From contig MU394093.1 in assembly GCA_022578605.1 (NCBI GenBank), positions 248,001 through 312,000 of the forward strand: a stretch of DNA of 64,000 bases. Direction: 5' to 3'. A program made the position numbers and the translations under genes. The notes below the pieces were generated by a model. The model had not been told where the DNA came from, made no database searches, and saw only the letters and a list, made by a program, of their open reading frames with translations. Every line of letters begins with the position of its first letter. The stretch's first letter is position 1. Positions 32,273-42,854 of this stretch are shown here, piece by piece. Source of the stretch: Camillea tinctor (taxonomy: Eukaryota > Ascomycota > Sordariomycetes > Xylariales > Xylariaceae).

Positions 32273-33396
32273 ATGGATGTAGTTCCTCTGAAGCGCCAGA
32301 GTCCTAGCGAGGATGATCGCGATCACGATCACGATCGTGAAGATCAGGCCAAGCGACAACGTACAGCCACCCTCGAACCTGAACCCGAGCCGGAACCCGA
32401 GCCGGAACCACAACCGCAATCGCAATCACCATCACAACCAGAACCAGAACCAGAACTAGAACCAGAACTAGAACCAGAATCGGAACCAATACCAGAGACA
32501 GTGTCTGCTGAAGCCCTCTCACGCCAGATTAGGAGCCTTTCTTTTGAGGTTGTTCATAAACCTACAGCAGAGGACGTGGGAAGAGATGGGTTGCAAAGAT
32601 CGATCGCCTTAGCTCTCCAGCACGTGGGGTTCGATTCGGGCACAAACGACGCGCTGGAGAGTTTTACGGAAGCGGTGGATACATGTAGGTGATATTCGCC
32701 TTCTGGCGCATCCGTGGCGAGGTCAGCTGTTCCTGACTTTGTGTAGATATCACCGGTTTCATCCACGATCTGAAGCGTGTAGCGAATGCGGCGCGTAGGA
32801 CCGATCCGACACCGGCCGATTTCGAAGCGACGCTACACCGTTACAACATAACCTTATCCTCGTTGAGGCCGCACCTAAAGATGCCAATCCCGGACAAGAA
32901 ACTGGCACCTACCTTCTACAACCCCATCACGGAGAATCTAGACAAGCTTCAGAGCACACCGGAAGCGCTGGGAGATGAGCTTGACGGCAGGCACGAGAAG
33001 GAGGAGAAGCCGTGGATCCCGAAGTCATTTCCTGCATTCCCCAGCAAGCATAGCTACAAATGGACTCCGATGGAAGAAAAACCACGCGATCCGCACAAGA
33101 AGCGGTCGGATGCTTCGATGGACGCCAGGAACGGAGAGAAGGCGCTTAGGCGGATCGATAGGGCGGCCAAGATTAGCCGACTGAAAGAGCTCAAGGAGAT
33201 AGCGAACCGCAACCCACTGAGCAGACAACGACACGAGGCATGGGAGGACCTCATGAAGGACCTGCTACCGCGGACTGGGGCGGCCAACGGTGCGATGGAG
33301 ATTGCCGATCATAGCACGATCGTCAATGCCGGCACGAAGTATGGTCGCCAAGAGTTGCCGCGAGCGAGTCGACGACCTCCGGTAGAACCGAACTGA
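32273..33396 (+). CDS. TAF8: TFIID subunit TAF8
   Basis: TAF8 pairs through its histone fold with TAF10 inside TFIID and helps nucleate Pol II pre-initiation complexes. Two exons, 32273-32684 and 32747-33396, give 353 residues; the 62-nt intron (GTAGGT to GTGTAG) falls within the histone fold, joining ESFTEAVDT to YITGFIHDLKR. Order: acidic/basic N-terminus, a Glu-Pro repeat (about 35-75), histone-fold domain (about 85-165) with LQRSIALALQHVGFD, the motif ARRTDPTPADFE, and the TAF8 C-terminal region with SFPAFPSKHSYKWTP (about 229-243), which is diagnostic. A basic helical tail follows. The start is the first in-frame ATG, in GAATCATGG; the upstream GTG at 32264 is not needed. Confidence 0.9.
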
Positions 33397-33495
33397 GGCC
33401 TACCTGAACAAGGGTTATTTAATCTGGAGTGAGAGGGGATTCATGGCATCATCACCATCATCATCACCATCATCATCATTACCATTATGGGGGGG

Positions 33496-33569
<74 letters not shown>

Positions 33570-34531
33570 GGGGGGGGGGTGGGGTGGNNNNNNNNNNTTT
33601 GTAGCCCACCGGTTTAAACGAACTTTGGCCCAACTTTAAAATGGTTTTTTTATTTTGTTTTTTTTGGGTTTAATTGCATAATAACCAAAATAAAAACCAA
33701 AATAATAATTACAATTTTCCCCCCCCCCCCCCCCCCCCTCCCCTTCCCTACTCTTTTACCCATTTTTCTCTCATTCTTTTTTTTTTTTTTTTTTTTTTTG
33801 CGAGGCGTTAGGAAAAACTGCATGATCGAGTCTTTACAGGCACGTAGACCGATTCGACTGGAGTTTCAAGGAGCATTGTGCTTGTCTTTCTTTCTTCTTT
33901 TTGGTTCCGTTCTTCTACATACACACAAAGATACCCAAAGGTGTAAAAACATTCTTCCTTTTGGTTGGGAATAGAAGCACTATTACTACTTAAGTAGAAT
34001 ATATGGTAGTATACTACTGAGTGGCCTAACCTTTTACCCCTTTATAATCCTCTCCTTTTATCCAATGCCTTAATTCTTCAATGGGTCTTATGCAGTTATT
34101 GAGGATGTTCTTATCCTTATCAGTTAACCCAAAGTTAATAAGCTAACATTGAAGAGAAAGAACATTGAATTGAAGAATGCCCCACTTATTCATAGCAATG
34201 CAAGGCTAGTGGGGGGAAAGAAAAAAAGGTTTGAGTTTGTCCAAAGGTTTTTTTGTTTTTTTTTTAAAGTTTTTAGTTAGGGTCAAAAATCGCCTAAGCC
34301 CACACAAATTGTTCTTACCTCGAAATTTCTAAGAGAAGGAAACATTTCATTCACCCCCAAGTCGTAGTTGCCGCAAGCCAAAATTAGCCAAACCCAGCCA
34401 AAGCAAATCCCAACCCACGATTTCGATTTAGTTTCAATTTCTCTTCTTCACCCAATTCTTTGAAGGCATCTCTTTTTCTCTCTTCTTCTTCTTTTTTTTT
34501 CCCCTCAACCGACAAGAGTATCCCTTCCACA
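33397..34531. other. Intergenic region with assembly gap, and RACK1 leader
   Basis: After TAF8 come a CAT repeat (about 33450-33486) and the poly-G/N/poly-C zone. The 800 bases before RACK1 are AT-rich, with a 22-nt T run (about 33778-33799), further T runs, and a pyrimidine tract (about 34466-34505) right before the start codon, typical of a highly expressed fungal gene. No gene was seen. Confidence 0.5.
33489..33738. other. Poly-G tract, 10-N gap (33588-33597) and poly-C tract
   Basis: About 99 bases are almost all G (33489-33587), followed by ten N, 120 bases of AT-rich DNA, then 20 C (33719-33738). The Ns are an unresolved join. Long pure G next to a gap is often a sequencing or assembly artefact, though a real G-tract that breaks sequencing is possible. 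The distance across the gap is not reliable. Confidence 0.9.
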
Positions 34532-36106
34532 ATGGCTGAGCAACTAATTCTCAAGGGAACCCTCGAGGGTCACGTAAGTTTTTATTATTTAATTTAATTA
34601 TTTATTTCCATTGTTCGCGACTTGACACCAAGATGCGGGCGCATCTTCATTCTCTCTTTTTTTTTTTTTCTCTCTGAAAGAATAGAGAGGAAGGAAACAG
34701 GAAAGCTAACATGATATTTTCTTTTTCCTTTTTTCTAGAATGGCTGGGTTACCAGTTTGGCTACCTCTATGGAAAAGTACGAAAACCCATATGCGCCCTT
34801 CCCCTTATATTTATATATTATATATATATACAAACCTATACGTCCAAAACAAAACAAAAACCGAAGGAATTCCACTTACCAATGAATCTTCGCTCGCAGC
34901 CCCAACATGCTCCTGTCCGGTAGCCGTGACAAGACCCTGATCATCTGGAACCTCACCCGAGACGAGTCGCAGTACGGCTACCCCAAGCGATCCCTCCACG
35001 GCCACTCCCACATCGTCTCGGACTGTGTTATCTCATCAGACGGTGCCTACGCTCTGTCGGCTTCGTGGGACAAGACTCTCCGCCTGTGGGAGCTTGCGAC
35101 TGGCTCTACCACCCGCCGCTTTGTCGGTCACACCAACGATGTCCTCTCCGTTTCCTTCTCCGCCGACAACCGACAGATCGTCTCCGGTTCGCGCGACCGA
35201 ACAATCAAGCTGTGGAACACCCTGGGCGACTGCAAGTTCACCATCACCGACAAGGGCCACACCGAGTGGGTGTCTTGTGTCCGCTTCAGCCCCAACCCTC
35301 AGAACCCCGTCATCGTCTCATCCTCGTGGGATAAGCTGGTCAAGGTACGTTTTTATCATATACTTGAATATAAACAAATCCGGAAAAGGATAGAAGAAAA
35401 AAAAGAGAAAAAAAAGGGAAGGGAAGATGCAAAAAAAACAACATTCATATGATGCTTTGCAACAAAAAAAGTATTTGCTACTTCAGAGCTTGCTTCGTAC
35501 AAGCCATGAGACTATTAAACACCGTGCACTGATGATGAGCATCTCCCTCCCTCATTTCTTGAGGAAACAAAACAAAAAAAAAGAGAGATGAGGAATAAAA
35601 GAAGAAGAAGAAGATGATGATTATGATGATGAAGACTCTTACTAACTCCTCTTCTTTTTCCCTCTTTCTTATTATCTTAGGTTTGGGAACTCTCTACCTG
35701 CAAGCTGCAGACCGACCACATCGGCCACACTGGCTACATTAACACTGTCACCATCTCCCCCGATGGTTCCCTCTGCGCCTCCGGTGGCAAGGACGGCACT
35801 ACCATGCTATGGGACCTGAACGAGTCTAAGCACCTGTACTCGCTGAACGCCGGTGACGAGATTCACGCCCTCGTCTTCTCCCCTAACCGCTACTGGCTGT
35901 GCGCTGCCACCGCCAGCAGCATCATCATCTTCGATCTCGAGAAGAAGAGCAAGGTCGACGAGCTGAAGCCCGAGTTCACCTCGGTCGGCAAGAAGAGCCG
36001 TGAGCCCGAGTGTGTAAGCTTGGCCTGGAGTGCGGACGGTCAGACCCTGTTCGCTGGTTACACTGATAACATTATCCGTGCATGGGGTGTCATGTCGAGA
36101 GCATAA
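34532..36106 (+). CDS. cpc-2: RACK1 / CPC-2 (Asc1), seven-WD40 ribosomal scaffold
   Basis: RACK1 sits on the head of the 40S subunit and links ribosomes to signalling; in fungi (CPC-2, Asc1) it is needed for cross-pathway amino-acid control. Four exons, 34532-34573, 34739-34776, 34900-35344 and 35681-36106, give 316 residues, the exact family length. Introns are 165, 123 and 336 nt, all GT-AG. The seven WD repeats are visible: [22 protein letters not shown] with [23 protein letters not shown] with [23 protein letters not shown] with [23 protein letters not shown] with [12 protein letters not shown], and the last blades ending [12 protein letters not shown]. Intron 3 is long because it carries a snoRNA. 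The pyrimidine-rich leader and codon choice fit very high expression. Confidence 0.98.
34631..34648. repeat. Perfect palindrome in RACK1 intron 1
   Basis: AAGATGCG, two spacer bases and CGCATCTT form an 8-bp hairpin within the 165-nt first intron. The function, if any, is unknown; no snoRNA boxes are associated. Confidence 0.6.
35445..35536 (+). ncRNA. snR24: Box C/D snoRNA U24 (snR24) in RACK1 intron 3
   Basis: Guide RNA for 2'-O-methylation of large-subunit rRNA; in yeast snR24 also lies in the intron of ASC1, the RACK1 gene. Seen here in order: C box ATGATGC (35449-35455), the U24 guide TATTTGCTACTTCAGA ending in D' box CAGA (35484-35487), a 5-bp hairpin GCTTG/CAAGC (35488-35504), C' box ATGAGAC (35506-35512), a second guide containing TTAAACACC, and D box CTGA (35529-35532). 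TCAT and ATGA just outside the boxes can form the terminal stem. The guide and C' box match yeast snR24 as I know it, and yeast has a hairpin of different sequence at the same place. Exact ends are estimates. It should be released from the spliced lariat. Confidence 0.9.
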
Positions 36107-38408
36107 AGTCTTCCTGGAGGAGGGGATCGGTCATTGACTACTGGGCGTATGGGCGGGCTGTCATTTGGTCTTTAAAGGGAGGGAGAGAGATACGGCAATC
36201 GCTATGATGGATCGGCAGTGAAGAAAAAAAATCACCATTAGATGCATTCGCTGCTATTCGATTGCTTACCACGCGAGGTACCACCCAAAAAAAAAAGAAA
36301 AAAGAAATTTTACGAATTGTGACAACAAAAGAAAAAAAAGGGGAGAGGAAGAAATTACGTCTTGTGTCCCCTTGATTGATGTTGACTTTGCGTGAACAGA
36401 GTAGGTATGCCTCATCGTGAATTGATCGGCTTACACGGTAAATACTGCTGACTAAGCTGCGAAGGTTCAGGGGTAGGCAGAGAAGCAGATAGGCATGTGT
36501 GCGTATTGCCTATGTTAGGAGGCTAGTTTAGGTGGCCTAATCATGACAAATGAAGATCATATATACATATATTCATTTTCCCATTTTCAGATTCTCTCTC
36601 TTATTCCAAAGACAAATCATGGAGAGCTCTACCCGGGTTGGTCAGTGTATAGTACTCACTAACCCAACCTAGGAATGTAGGTATTAGTATCTTGATTCTC
36701 TTTTTTTTTTCGGGAAGAGGAATATCTAGATCAATACTCCGTTCTCGGGTAATCCTTTCTACCATCTAATGGGTAGGTAACCTAACAGGTTTACTAATAT
36801 ATGGTTGGAGAGTTTGTCGAACGTAGTTTATTAGGTGTTAATTAGTTCAACCTAGTTGCCCAGATAACTACATATACAGAGGTCAAATGACGACATGGAG
36901 GCTACTGAAGGGATATTACCTTGACTGAGGCGAGAGGACTTGAAGGTTATACTGCAGAGGGCGGAATGTGAAAGGTTACTCCTAAGAGGTTCTTTTTGGC
37001 CTCGCCTATTGAGACAGGTAGTGTGAAAAACGCGAAGTTATGTATTGTATCTATTTCATTCCTTTCCGTGTCTAGTCTACCTACATACAATACGGACGAA
37101 TCCCAAATTGGCTCGCTTCCCAGGAAGGAGGTATACTCCACTTTCGGGATGCTACCTTCATGGCACCAAAAGATGGAATGCTGGTTCAGAGAATAAAAAA
37201 GATCCGTTGTGGAGCCCCGGACTTACTTGACCAAGATACAACAGTTCCTTGGGGGCTCTTCGTCTTCTTCTTCCTTTCTTCTCTTTTTCTTCTCTTCACC
37301 TTTTTCTCCTTGGCTCTAATGGGGCCCATCATGGATAATAGCTCCTATGAAGACATAGTGTACTAACTTACCTAGGATTCTAACTTGTTACCTATTGTTT
37401 TTCAGGTCCGTAGTAATCCTCACTGGTAAGTTTAATGAAGGACTTCTTATAAGTGCCTCAGTGGTACCCCTGGATTGTATGTAGCAACGGGAGCAGCTCC
37501 GAGTATTCTTCATCAAATACTGAAATCGATATTCACATCGGTCCCGAGTCTTGACGGCGAGATGCCTGCAGCAAAACAAATCATGTCAAAGTTTCATCTT
37601 TAGTGCAAGTTGTTTATATTACTGTTTCCTCTCTTTGAATATTATATTATAGAATTTACCACACAGGGTTGCTGTCAAGCATAATGGTTCTACTTCTTTT
37701 TTTTTCTCTTTTCTTCTTTTCTTTTCATTATTTAGCAAGGCTCACCTCCCCTTTCCCTTTTACCCTTTCTAGTGGCCTATAAAACCAGGTCTCTTGATAA
37801 TGGTAGTATTTTATGTGTGTGATTGTTGATTAACAGCTGAAAAAGAAAATGAAAGGAGAAAGGAAAGAGAAATAACACATATAACATACATCCCACACGC
37901 TACGACCTCGATTTCGCCTTGCGGGTTCGCGCCAACCAACAACGGAGATCGACGCCGAAGACCCCTGCATAGAGATGGAACCCCGTTGCAGGGTCTGATC
38001 TACACCACACACATCACCACTAGCATACGCTCACCACTACACTTACGTATGTAACCTATATATCTTTGGACGCCAACCCCCTTTCAGAGCCTGCAGCTGA
38101 GCGGCACAGTAGCGAAGAAAAGACCTTCGCCAAGAGGATTACCATTATCTATCGACCTGGTTTCCCCAGCCCAGATCTCACTTGAGACGAGAGAGAGAGA
38201 GACAGGGCAAAAAAAAAAAAAAAAAAGAAACCCAATTCATTATCTACTCTTTTCCCATGTAACGCGACGTTTTGTATATGTGACGACGATTGTACAGAAT
38301 ACGTGCGTGGGTACGTGCGTTCGTTCTTTGCCCTGCTGGGGTTTATATTTGTTCTCTACATAAGCACGCTTACACATATTTTATGTTCGGGTTTTCGTAT
38401 ACTTATAT
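36107..38408. other. Intergenic region downstream of RACK1
   Basis: About 2.3 kb without a supported gene. The RACK1 3' region has A-rich tracts (36280-36340); further on are TAGGT motifs, T/CT tracts (37697-37727) and an 18-nt A run near 38211. Unidentified 5' exons of the membrane-protein gene that follows may lie in its last 500 bases. Confidence 0.45.
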
Positions 38409-39545
38409 GTGTCGTGTCCACCCAATGGGACCTCGTCGAGGCGAGTTTGCTCTACGATGACTATGACCCTGATCGTACGGTCAGGGCAGTTCGCCTTGTC
38501 CGAATCAAGTTGTACGGAGGCCACCACAGATGATCAAACAGCAGCAGACAGTCCTTTAGGCGCTCCAACCGACTCGGCCGCGGATCCTATACCTACAACC
38601 TTCAGTACGGCCATACGATCCCCTCGCCCTACCGTTCCCAGCTCTCCACATCCAGCCGTTCGTCTCGTAAGCCGATCAGAAACCCGCACCGCCATAGGCG
38701 CCGGCGTTGGTGGCGGCCTTGGCGGCGCTCTACTCCTAGGACTAATCATATTCCTCTTCATACGTTACCGCAGAAGATGGATACCAACCGAGGCCGAAGA
38801 GGGCAAAGCTATCTCCCCAGAGCCACCGCAGCAGCCTCGGCAAGAAGAACAAGAAGAACAACCCCAGTATTATCACCACCACCAAGGATATGATGATTCC
38901 CGACCCAAACCCGAAGGTATCCCCAGCCCGATAAGCGGACCCGAAGTGTATAAAAAGCCGGAGACACCTTCTCTCTCAGACCATCAGGAGCACGTCGAGA
39001 GCACGCCTTCGGGACCCATCGAGCTAGAAGCCGCCCCCGTCCCGCGGGCCAGGACCCCCTCACTTCAAGGTGGCCATTACACAGACCACGGAGGCAACGA
39101 GTTCACCATCAGCGAGGCGCCAGCACCCGTGCCCGTCGAGCTCCCCGGCACGGAGGTGTCTATAGCCGAGCTGGAGTCTCCTCACCTGACGGCCTCGTCG
39201 CCAACCACTACCACAATCACGGTTCTTTCCGCCGCTCCCACCATCATGACCGCCACGACCGCCACGACGCCCACCACCGCGAGGGCGTCATCCTCCGGGA
39301 GGGGGGTGGAGGCAACAGCTCATCATCAACAGCAGCAACCTCCCCGCACGCCCGCTTCGCTCGCCTCACGTGCCATCTCCCCTTCTTCTTCCATGTTCTC
39401 GTACAACTCCGCCGCGCCGTCCGAGATCCACTCTCTGAACGAGGACGCGCCGCGGGTGCTAAACGCAGAGGAGCGACGGAGGCAGCTCGTAGCCCTGCAG
39501 GAGGAGGCCAGGCGGCGGGAAGAGGGGCCGCTACGGAGGATATAG
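38409..39545 (+). CDS. Single-pass membrane protein with long cytoplasmic tail, 5' end unresolved
   Basis: The frame is open from about 38364; the first ATG is at 38457, giving at least 362 residues, but the Cys-containing stretch just upstream (CPPNGTSSRRVC, from 38415) reads like the end of an extracellular domain, so one or more 5' exons with a signal peptide are probably missing. Visible order: a Ser/Thr/Pro-rich, mucin-like segment, one membrane helix (AIGAGVGGGLGGALLLGLII then FLFIRYRRR, a Gly-rich helix with a basic stop-transfer), a tail rich in Pro/Glu/Gln, a Thr-rich stretch, and a charged end with LNAEERRRQLVALQEEARRR. This layout is common in fungal wall-sensing or surface proteins of unknown function. 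No catalytic domain is seen. Confidence 0.6.
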   Translation: MSCPPNGTSSRRVCSTMTMTLIVRSGQFALSESSCTEATTDDQTAADSPLGAPTDSAADPIPTTFSTAIRSPRPTVPSSPHPAVRLVSRSETRTAIGAGVGGGLGGALLLGLIIFLFIRYRRRWIPTEAEEGKAISPEPPQQPRQEEQEEQPQYYHHHQGYDDSRPKPEGIPSPISGPEVYKKPETPSLSDHQEHVESTPSGPIELEAAPVPRARTPSLQGGHYTDHGGNEFTISEAPAPVPVELPGTEVSIAELESPHLTASSPTTTTITVLSAAPTIMTATTATTPTTARASSSGRGVEATAHHQQQQPPRTPASLASRAISPSSSMFSYNSAAPSEIHSLNEDAPRVLNAEERRRQLVALQEEARRREEGPLRRI

Positions 39546-41489
39546 ATATGGATCTTCATATAAATAGAGAGAGGGGGGGGGGGGGGGACGAGGAACGGGT
39601 GAAAGGAAAAGAAAGAAGGGGGAAAACCTCTTCAATGAATGGTTGGCATTATGCATGAGAGGAAAGGAGGGGAGCTTTGGAAGACCTTTTTTTTATGATG
39701 TTTTCATGAGAAGAAGGACGGGTAATCTACCCTCATTCCCTGGGATGAATAGGTGTGCAGAGGGAGGGGAGAAAGGGGGGGAAAGGGGGAGGTGGGCAAT
39801 TGCCAAGGAAGTGCAGTCACTCTCTCACTCCTGCAATACACCCTTTGGCTTGCCCCGGGATCCCTCCGAAGCTTGATGACCTATGAACTAAAAGAGTGGT
39901 ACGCGTCACGAAAGCCCGCCAATGTGATTTGGTCACGGATCAGAGATCAGATGATTTCTCTCTTTTTCCTCCGTCCTTCTCTTTCTTATTCTCTGTCTGT
40001 TTGTCTCTTTTCGCAAACTCCGGGGAAGGGGGTTACGGCTTTCTCAATGTTTCCACGAATAGGGAGAGAGAAAGCTCGAAACACGTCAAGGGGGGCTACG
40101 TGGCTTGGTGATATCTCCCCCCCCCCCCATATCTTGTTCCGTCCCTCCTCTCACCTATTTAATTAACATGGGGGAAGACAGTGTAGGGGAATACATATAT
40201 GTTCTACATGATTCCATAAACATGATATGTAGGCATGTCGGTTCCAGAGTAGACAGAGAGAAGAGGGGAGGAAGAGAGGAAGAGGGACATGATACATGAA
40301 ACAAATCCAAGGAACAAAAAAAAGCAGCACAAATACATTTAACGCATGACGAAACAGCATTAAGGATTACTCTACCCATCCAGATGCCCAACCTACTACA
40401 GAGTAATCCTCGGAATATACACACAACGCAAAAAGCATTTGAATAACGCAATTTTTACGAAACCATGGCAGCGGCAGCAGAAACAGCGGTAATGGAACGA
40501 CGGCGGCGCTAAATAATAGAGAGATATTTTCTGGTTATAAATATTGAAATTTACCTACCTCGTTAGATAACACCTGCGTTTTTCACTTTGATTCAATCCT
40601 AGTCTCTCCACCTAAATCAGGGGAGGCTTCGTGTTTATACCATCATACCATCCAGCATGTTGCCGTGTGACTTATACGCATCCGTGATCCGCCTATATTA
40701 AATGCCTAGGTTAGATGTAGGTAGGTAGGTAGGTAGGTAGGTAGGTAAATAGATAAGTGTTGATTTGCTTCTTATAATACAGCACACGCCACAAAACATA
40801 GGCAATGCAGCGACCTGTAAGCAATATTACCCAACAATCCCCTATGCATGGAGTAGAGAAAGCCATGTCCATCCCCCTTTCTCGAGTTGACCAAGATATC
40901 TACAATGTTACACACTTGTGACTACCGGGTTCCTTTTATATACTTGATGTATTCATCCATACCGGCATACATGAAGAGAGGGATATCATTGGATATATAC
41001 ATGACCTTGGGGTGAAGTTATTGTGCGTTCCTTTGATTTTAAATAGGGTTGGTGTTGGAATTATTGATAGTAATAACAGTACAGCCGTGTCACAGCAAAA
41101 CATAACATAACGTAACAAGGGAAGCGTTGAAGTGGGAATCAAGCTTAGATAAAAGGCGTCTTCATTCGTTTCAAGGCTACATCTCGCGTTCCTCTTGTAG
41201 CTGCATATTAGCTATAGAGACCAGCTTTCACAGCATTATCCAGCCATAACAAAAACCATTACATCCCATAATCTTGGTCCTCTCGATCCGAGCTCGAATT
41301 ATAAGCGTGCTAGGAGGTAGAAGTAACTTTTGGGCGAATGAGACAGAAGACCTGAATAGAAAAAAGAGTCCCAACCTTCCTCCAATAGCTTACCAACCTC
41401 GCGAAGACACAGATGTAGTTCGACACCAATCATTTGTTGCTGTTAAATCGGACAGGATCGCATTAGGTAACCTATGCACCGGAATCTGT
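39546..41489. other. Convergent intergenic region, no gene seen
   Basis: About 1.9 kb between the 3' ends of two membrane-protein genes. It holds G-rich runs (39571-39588 and 39763-39795), a C run (40120-40128), a GTAG microsatellite and AT-rich DNA. ORFs are short and unconvincing. Confidence 0.5.
40717..40748. repeat. GTAG tetranucleotide microsatellite
   Basis: Eight tandem GTAG units. The same TAGG/CCTA word recurs as isolated copies throughout the intergenic DNA of the window. Confidence 0.9.
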
Positions 41490-42854
41490 CTATATCATGG
41501 TTCTCGGTTGTGTATGGGTTTCCAGATCCTCGTATCGCCTAGTGTGCATATCCAGCTGGGATGAATAGGAATCTCTCGACGGCGAGTACGGGGACGTGGG
41601 CGAAGTCGGATAGATACTCGAGGGTGTTCCCGTAAACGTCTTGGCAACGCCTATATTCGTGTTGCGAGCCTCTGACGGGGCGTACTGTCGACCAGATCCT
41701 GGAAGGGGCTCGGATATCTTCAAAGAATGAGTAGCTGCGGCACGGCGTGCAGCTTCGTCCCGTCTCCTTCGGCGCATACACAAACACAGGGCAACAATCG
41801 CGGTCATTACGACTGCGACACCAGCGCCTGCTCCTATACCTGCCTTAACAGCTGTTGAAAGTTGGCCACTAGAGGATGTACTGCCGTTTCCATCTTCGGT
41901 TGATGCCCCCACTGTTCCAGTCGCAGTCGCATCAGACGTGCTAGAGGCGGTTGAATCCGATAGAGTAACGGGTCCTGATGCTGAGGTCGGAGACTGTGTT
42001 GAGGATTCCTATGATAATAAATTAGTTACTATCACCGAGAGAAAAAGGAGTAGTTTATTCCAGTTGGCTTACAGAGGCTCCCGAAACCGTACTAGCAGGG
42101 GTCGGGCTCGTTGCGGTCAATCCGGTAGTCGTTTCTACATTATTTGCAGAAATGGGTGAGGTAGCCTCTTGAGTACTAGATTCGACAGCTGTCGGGCTGG
42201 AGTTGGAGCTTTGAGCTGGAGTGGTCTCGGGGGTAGCCACAGCAGTCGTAGGTGAAGGTGTAGTAGCCGGTGTCTCGGCCGGAGTGGTAGGATCGGCAGC
42301 TGGAGTAGTAGCTGGGTCAGCAGCCGGAGTAGTAGCTGGGGTAGTAGCTGTTTGTCCCGCAGTAGCAGATATGGCTGTAGAGTAGTAGAGAACAAGTCAA
42401 TGCTCTGCCTTCGAGTTCTAGGTCTGGCCATTATCACTGCATATTATCAACTTACCAGCACATATATCCTTGCCATACTGCTCAGCCAAACTAAGCTGAG
42501 TTGCTGCCTCGCTAGCACATGCTTGGTTGACGCAGTCCCTTATGCCATCGAGCAAGCTATCAGACTTGCCACACATACACAACCTATCTCCCACGGCACA
42601 TCCAAGAGATGCCGTATTGGCAAATGTACCATCTACACAGCCCACCTAAATCAGGGTGATATTAGTACTGTGATTCTTACGACATGGGTTATAATACAAA
42701 CACATATAGATATGTCCGCATTATATGATGCGAGCACGGGTGTTTATAAATAGGAGAATAGATGACTTACCGCGCAAGGAGACGCTGATGTAGTTTGAGC
42801 ACCAACATGGCCCAAATATAGGACTACAAAGGTGGTGAAGATTGAGACCAGCAT
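41490..42854 (-). CDS. CFEM-domain single-pass membrane protein
   Basis: Four exons on the minus strand, 42854-42771, 42645-42456, 42374-42073 and 42008-41490, give 364 residues; introns are 125, 81 and 64 nt, all GT-AG. Exon 1 is a signal peptide (MLVSIFTTFVVLYLGHVGAQ) plus SPCA. The CFEM domain spans about residues 27-90 with eight cysteines in the right order: SPC, VGC, LGC, LCMC, DC, AC and IC. A Thr/Pro/Ala-rich mucin-like stalk follows (about 92-240), then a membrane helix (AGIGAGAGVAVVMTAIVALC) with RRRRR after it, and a Ser/Tyr/Pro-rich cytoplasmic tail. Fungal CFEM proteins act in haem/iron capture, adhesion or host sensing; without GPI signal or seven helices this one is of the type I membrane class. 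The ligand is unknown. Confidence 0.9.

Noticed and set aside
33429..33617. His-rich/Gly-rich ORF at the assembly gap
   Set aside because: It is a CAT repeat and poly-G read as protein, running through Ns.
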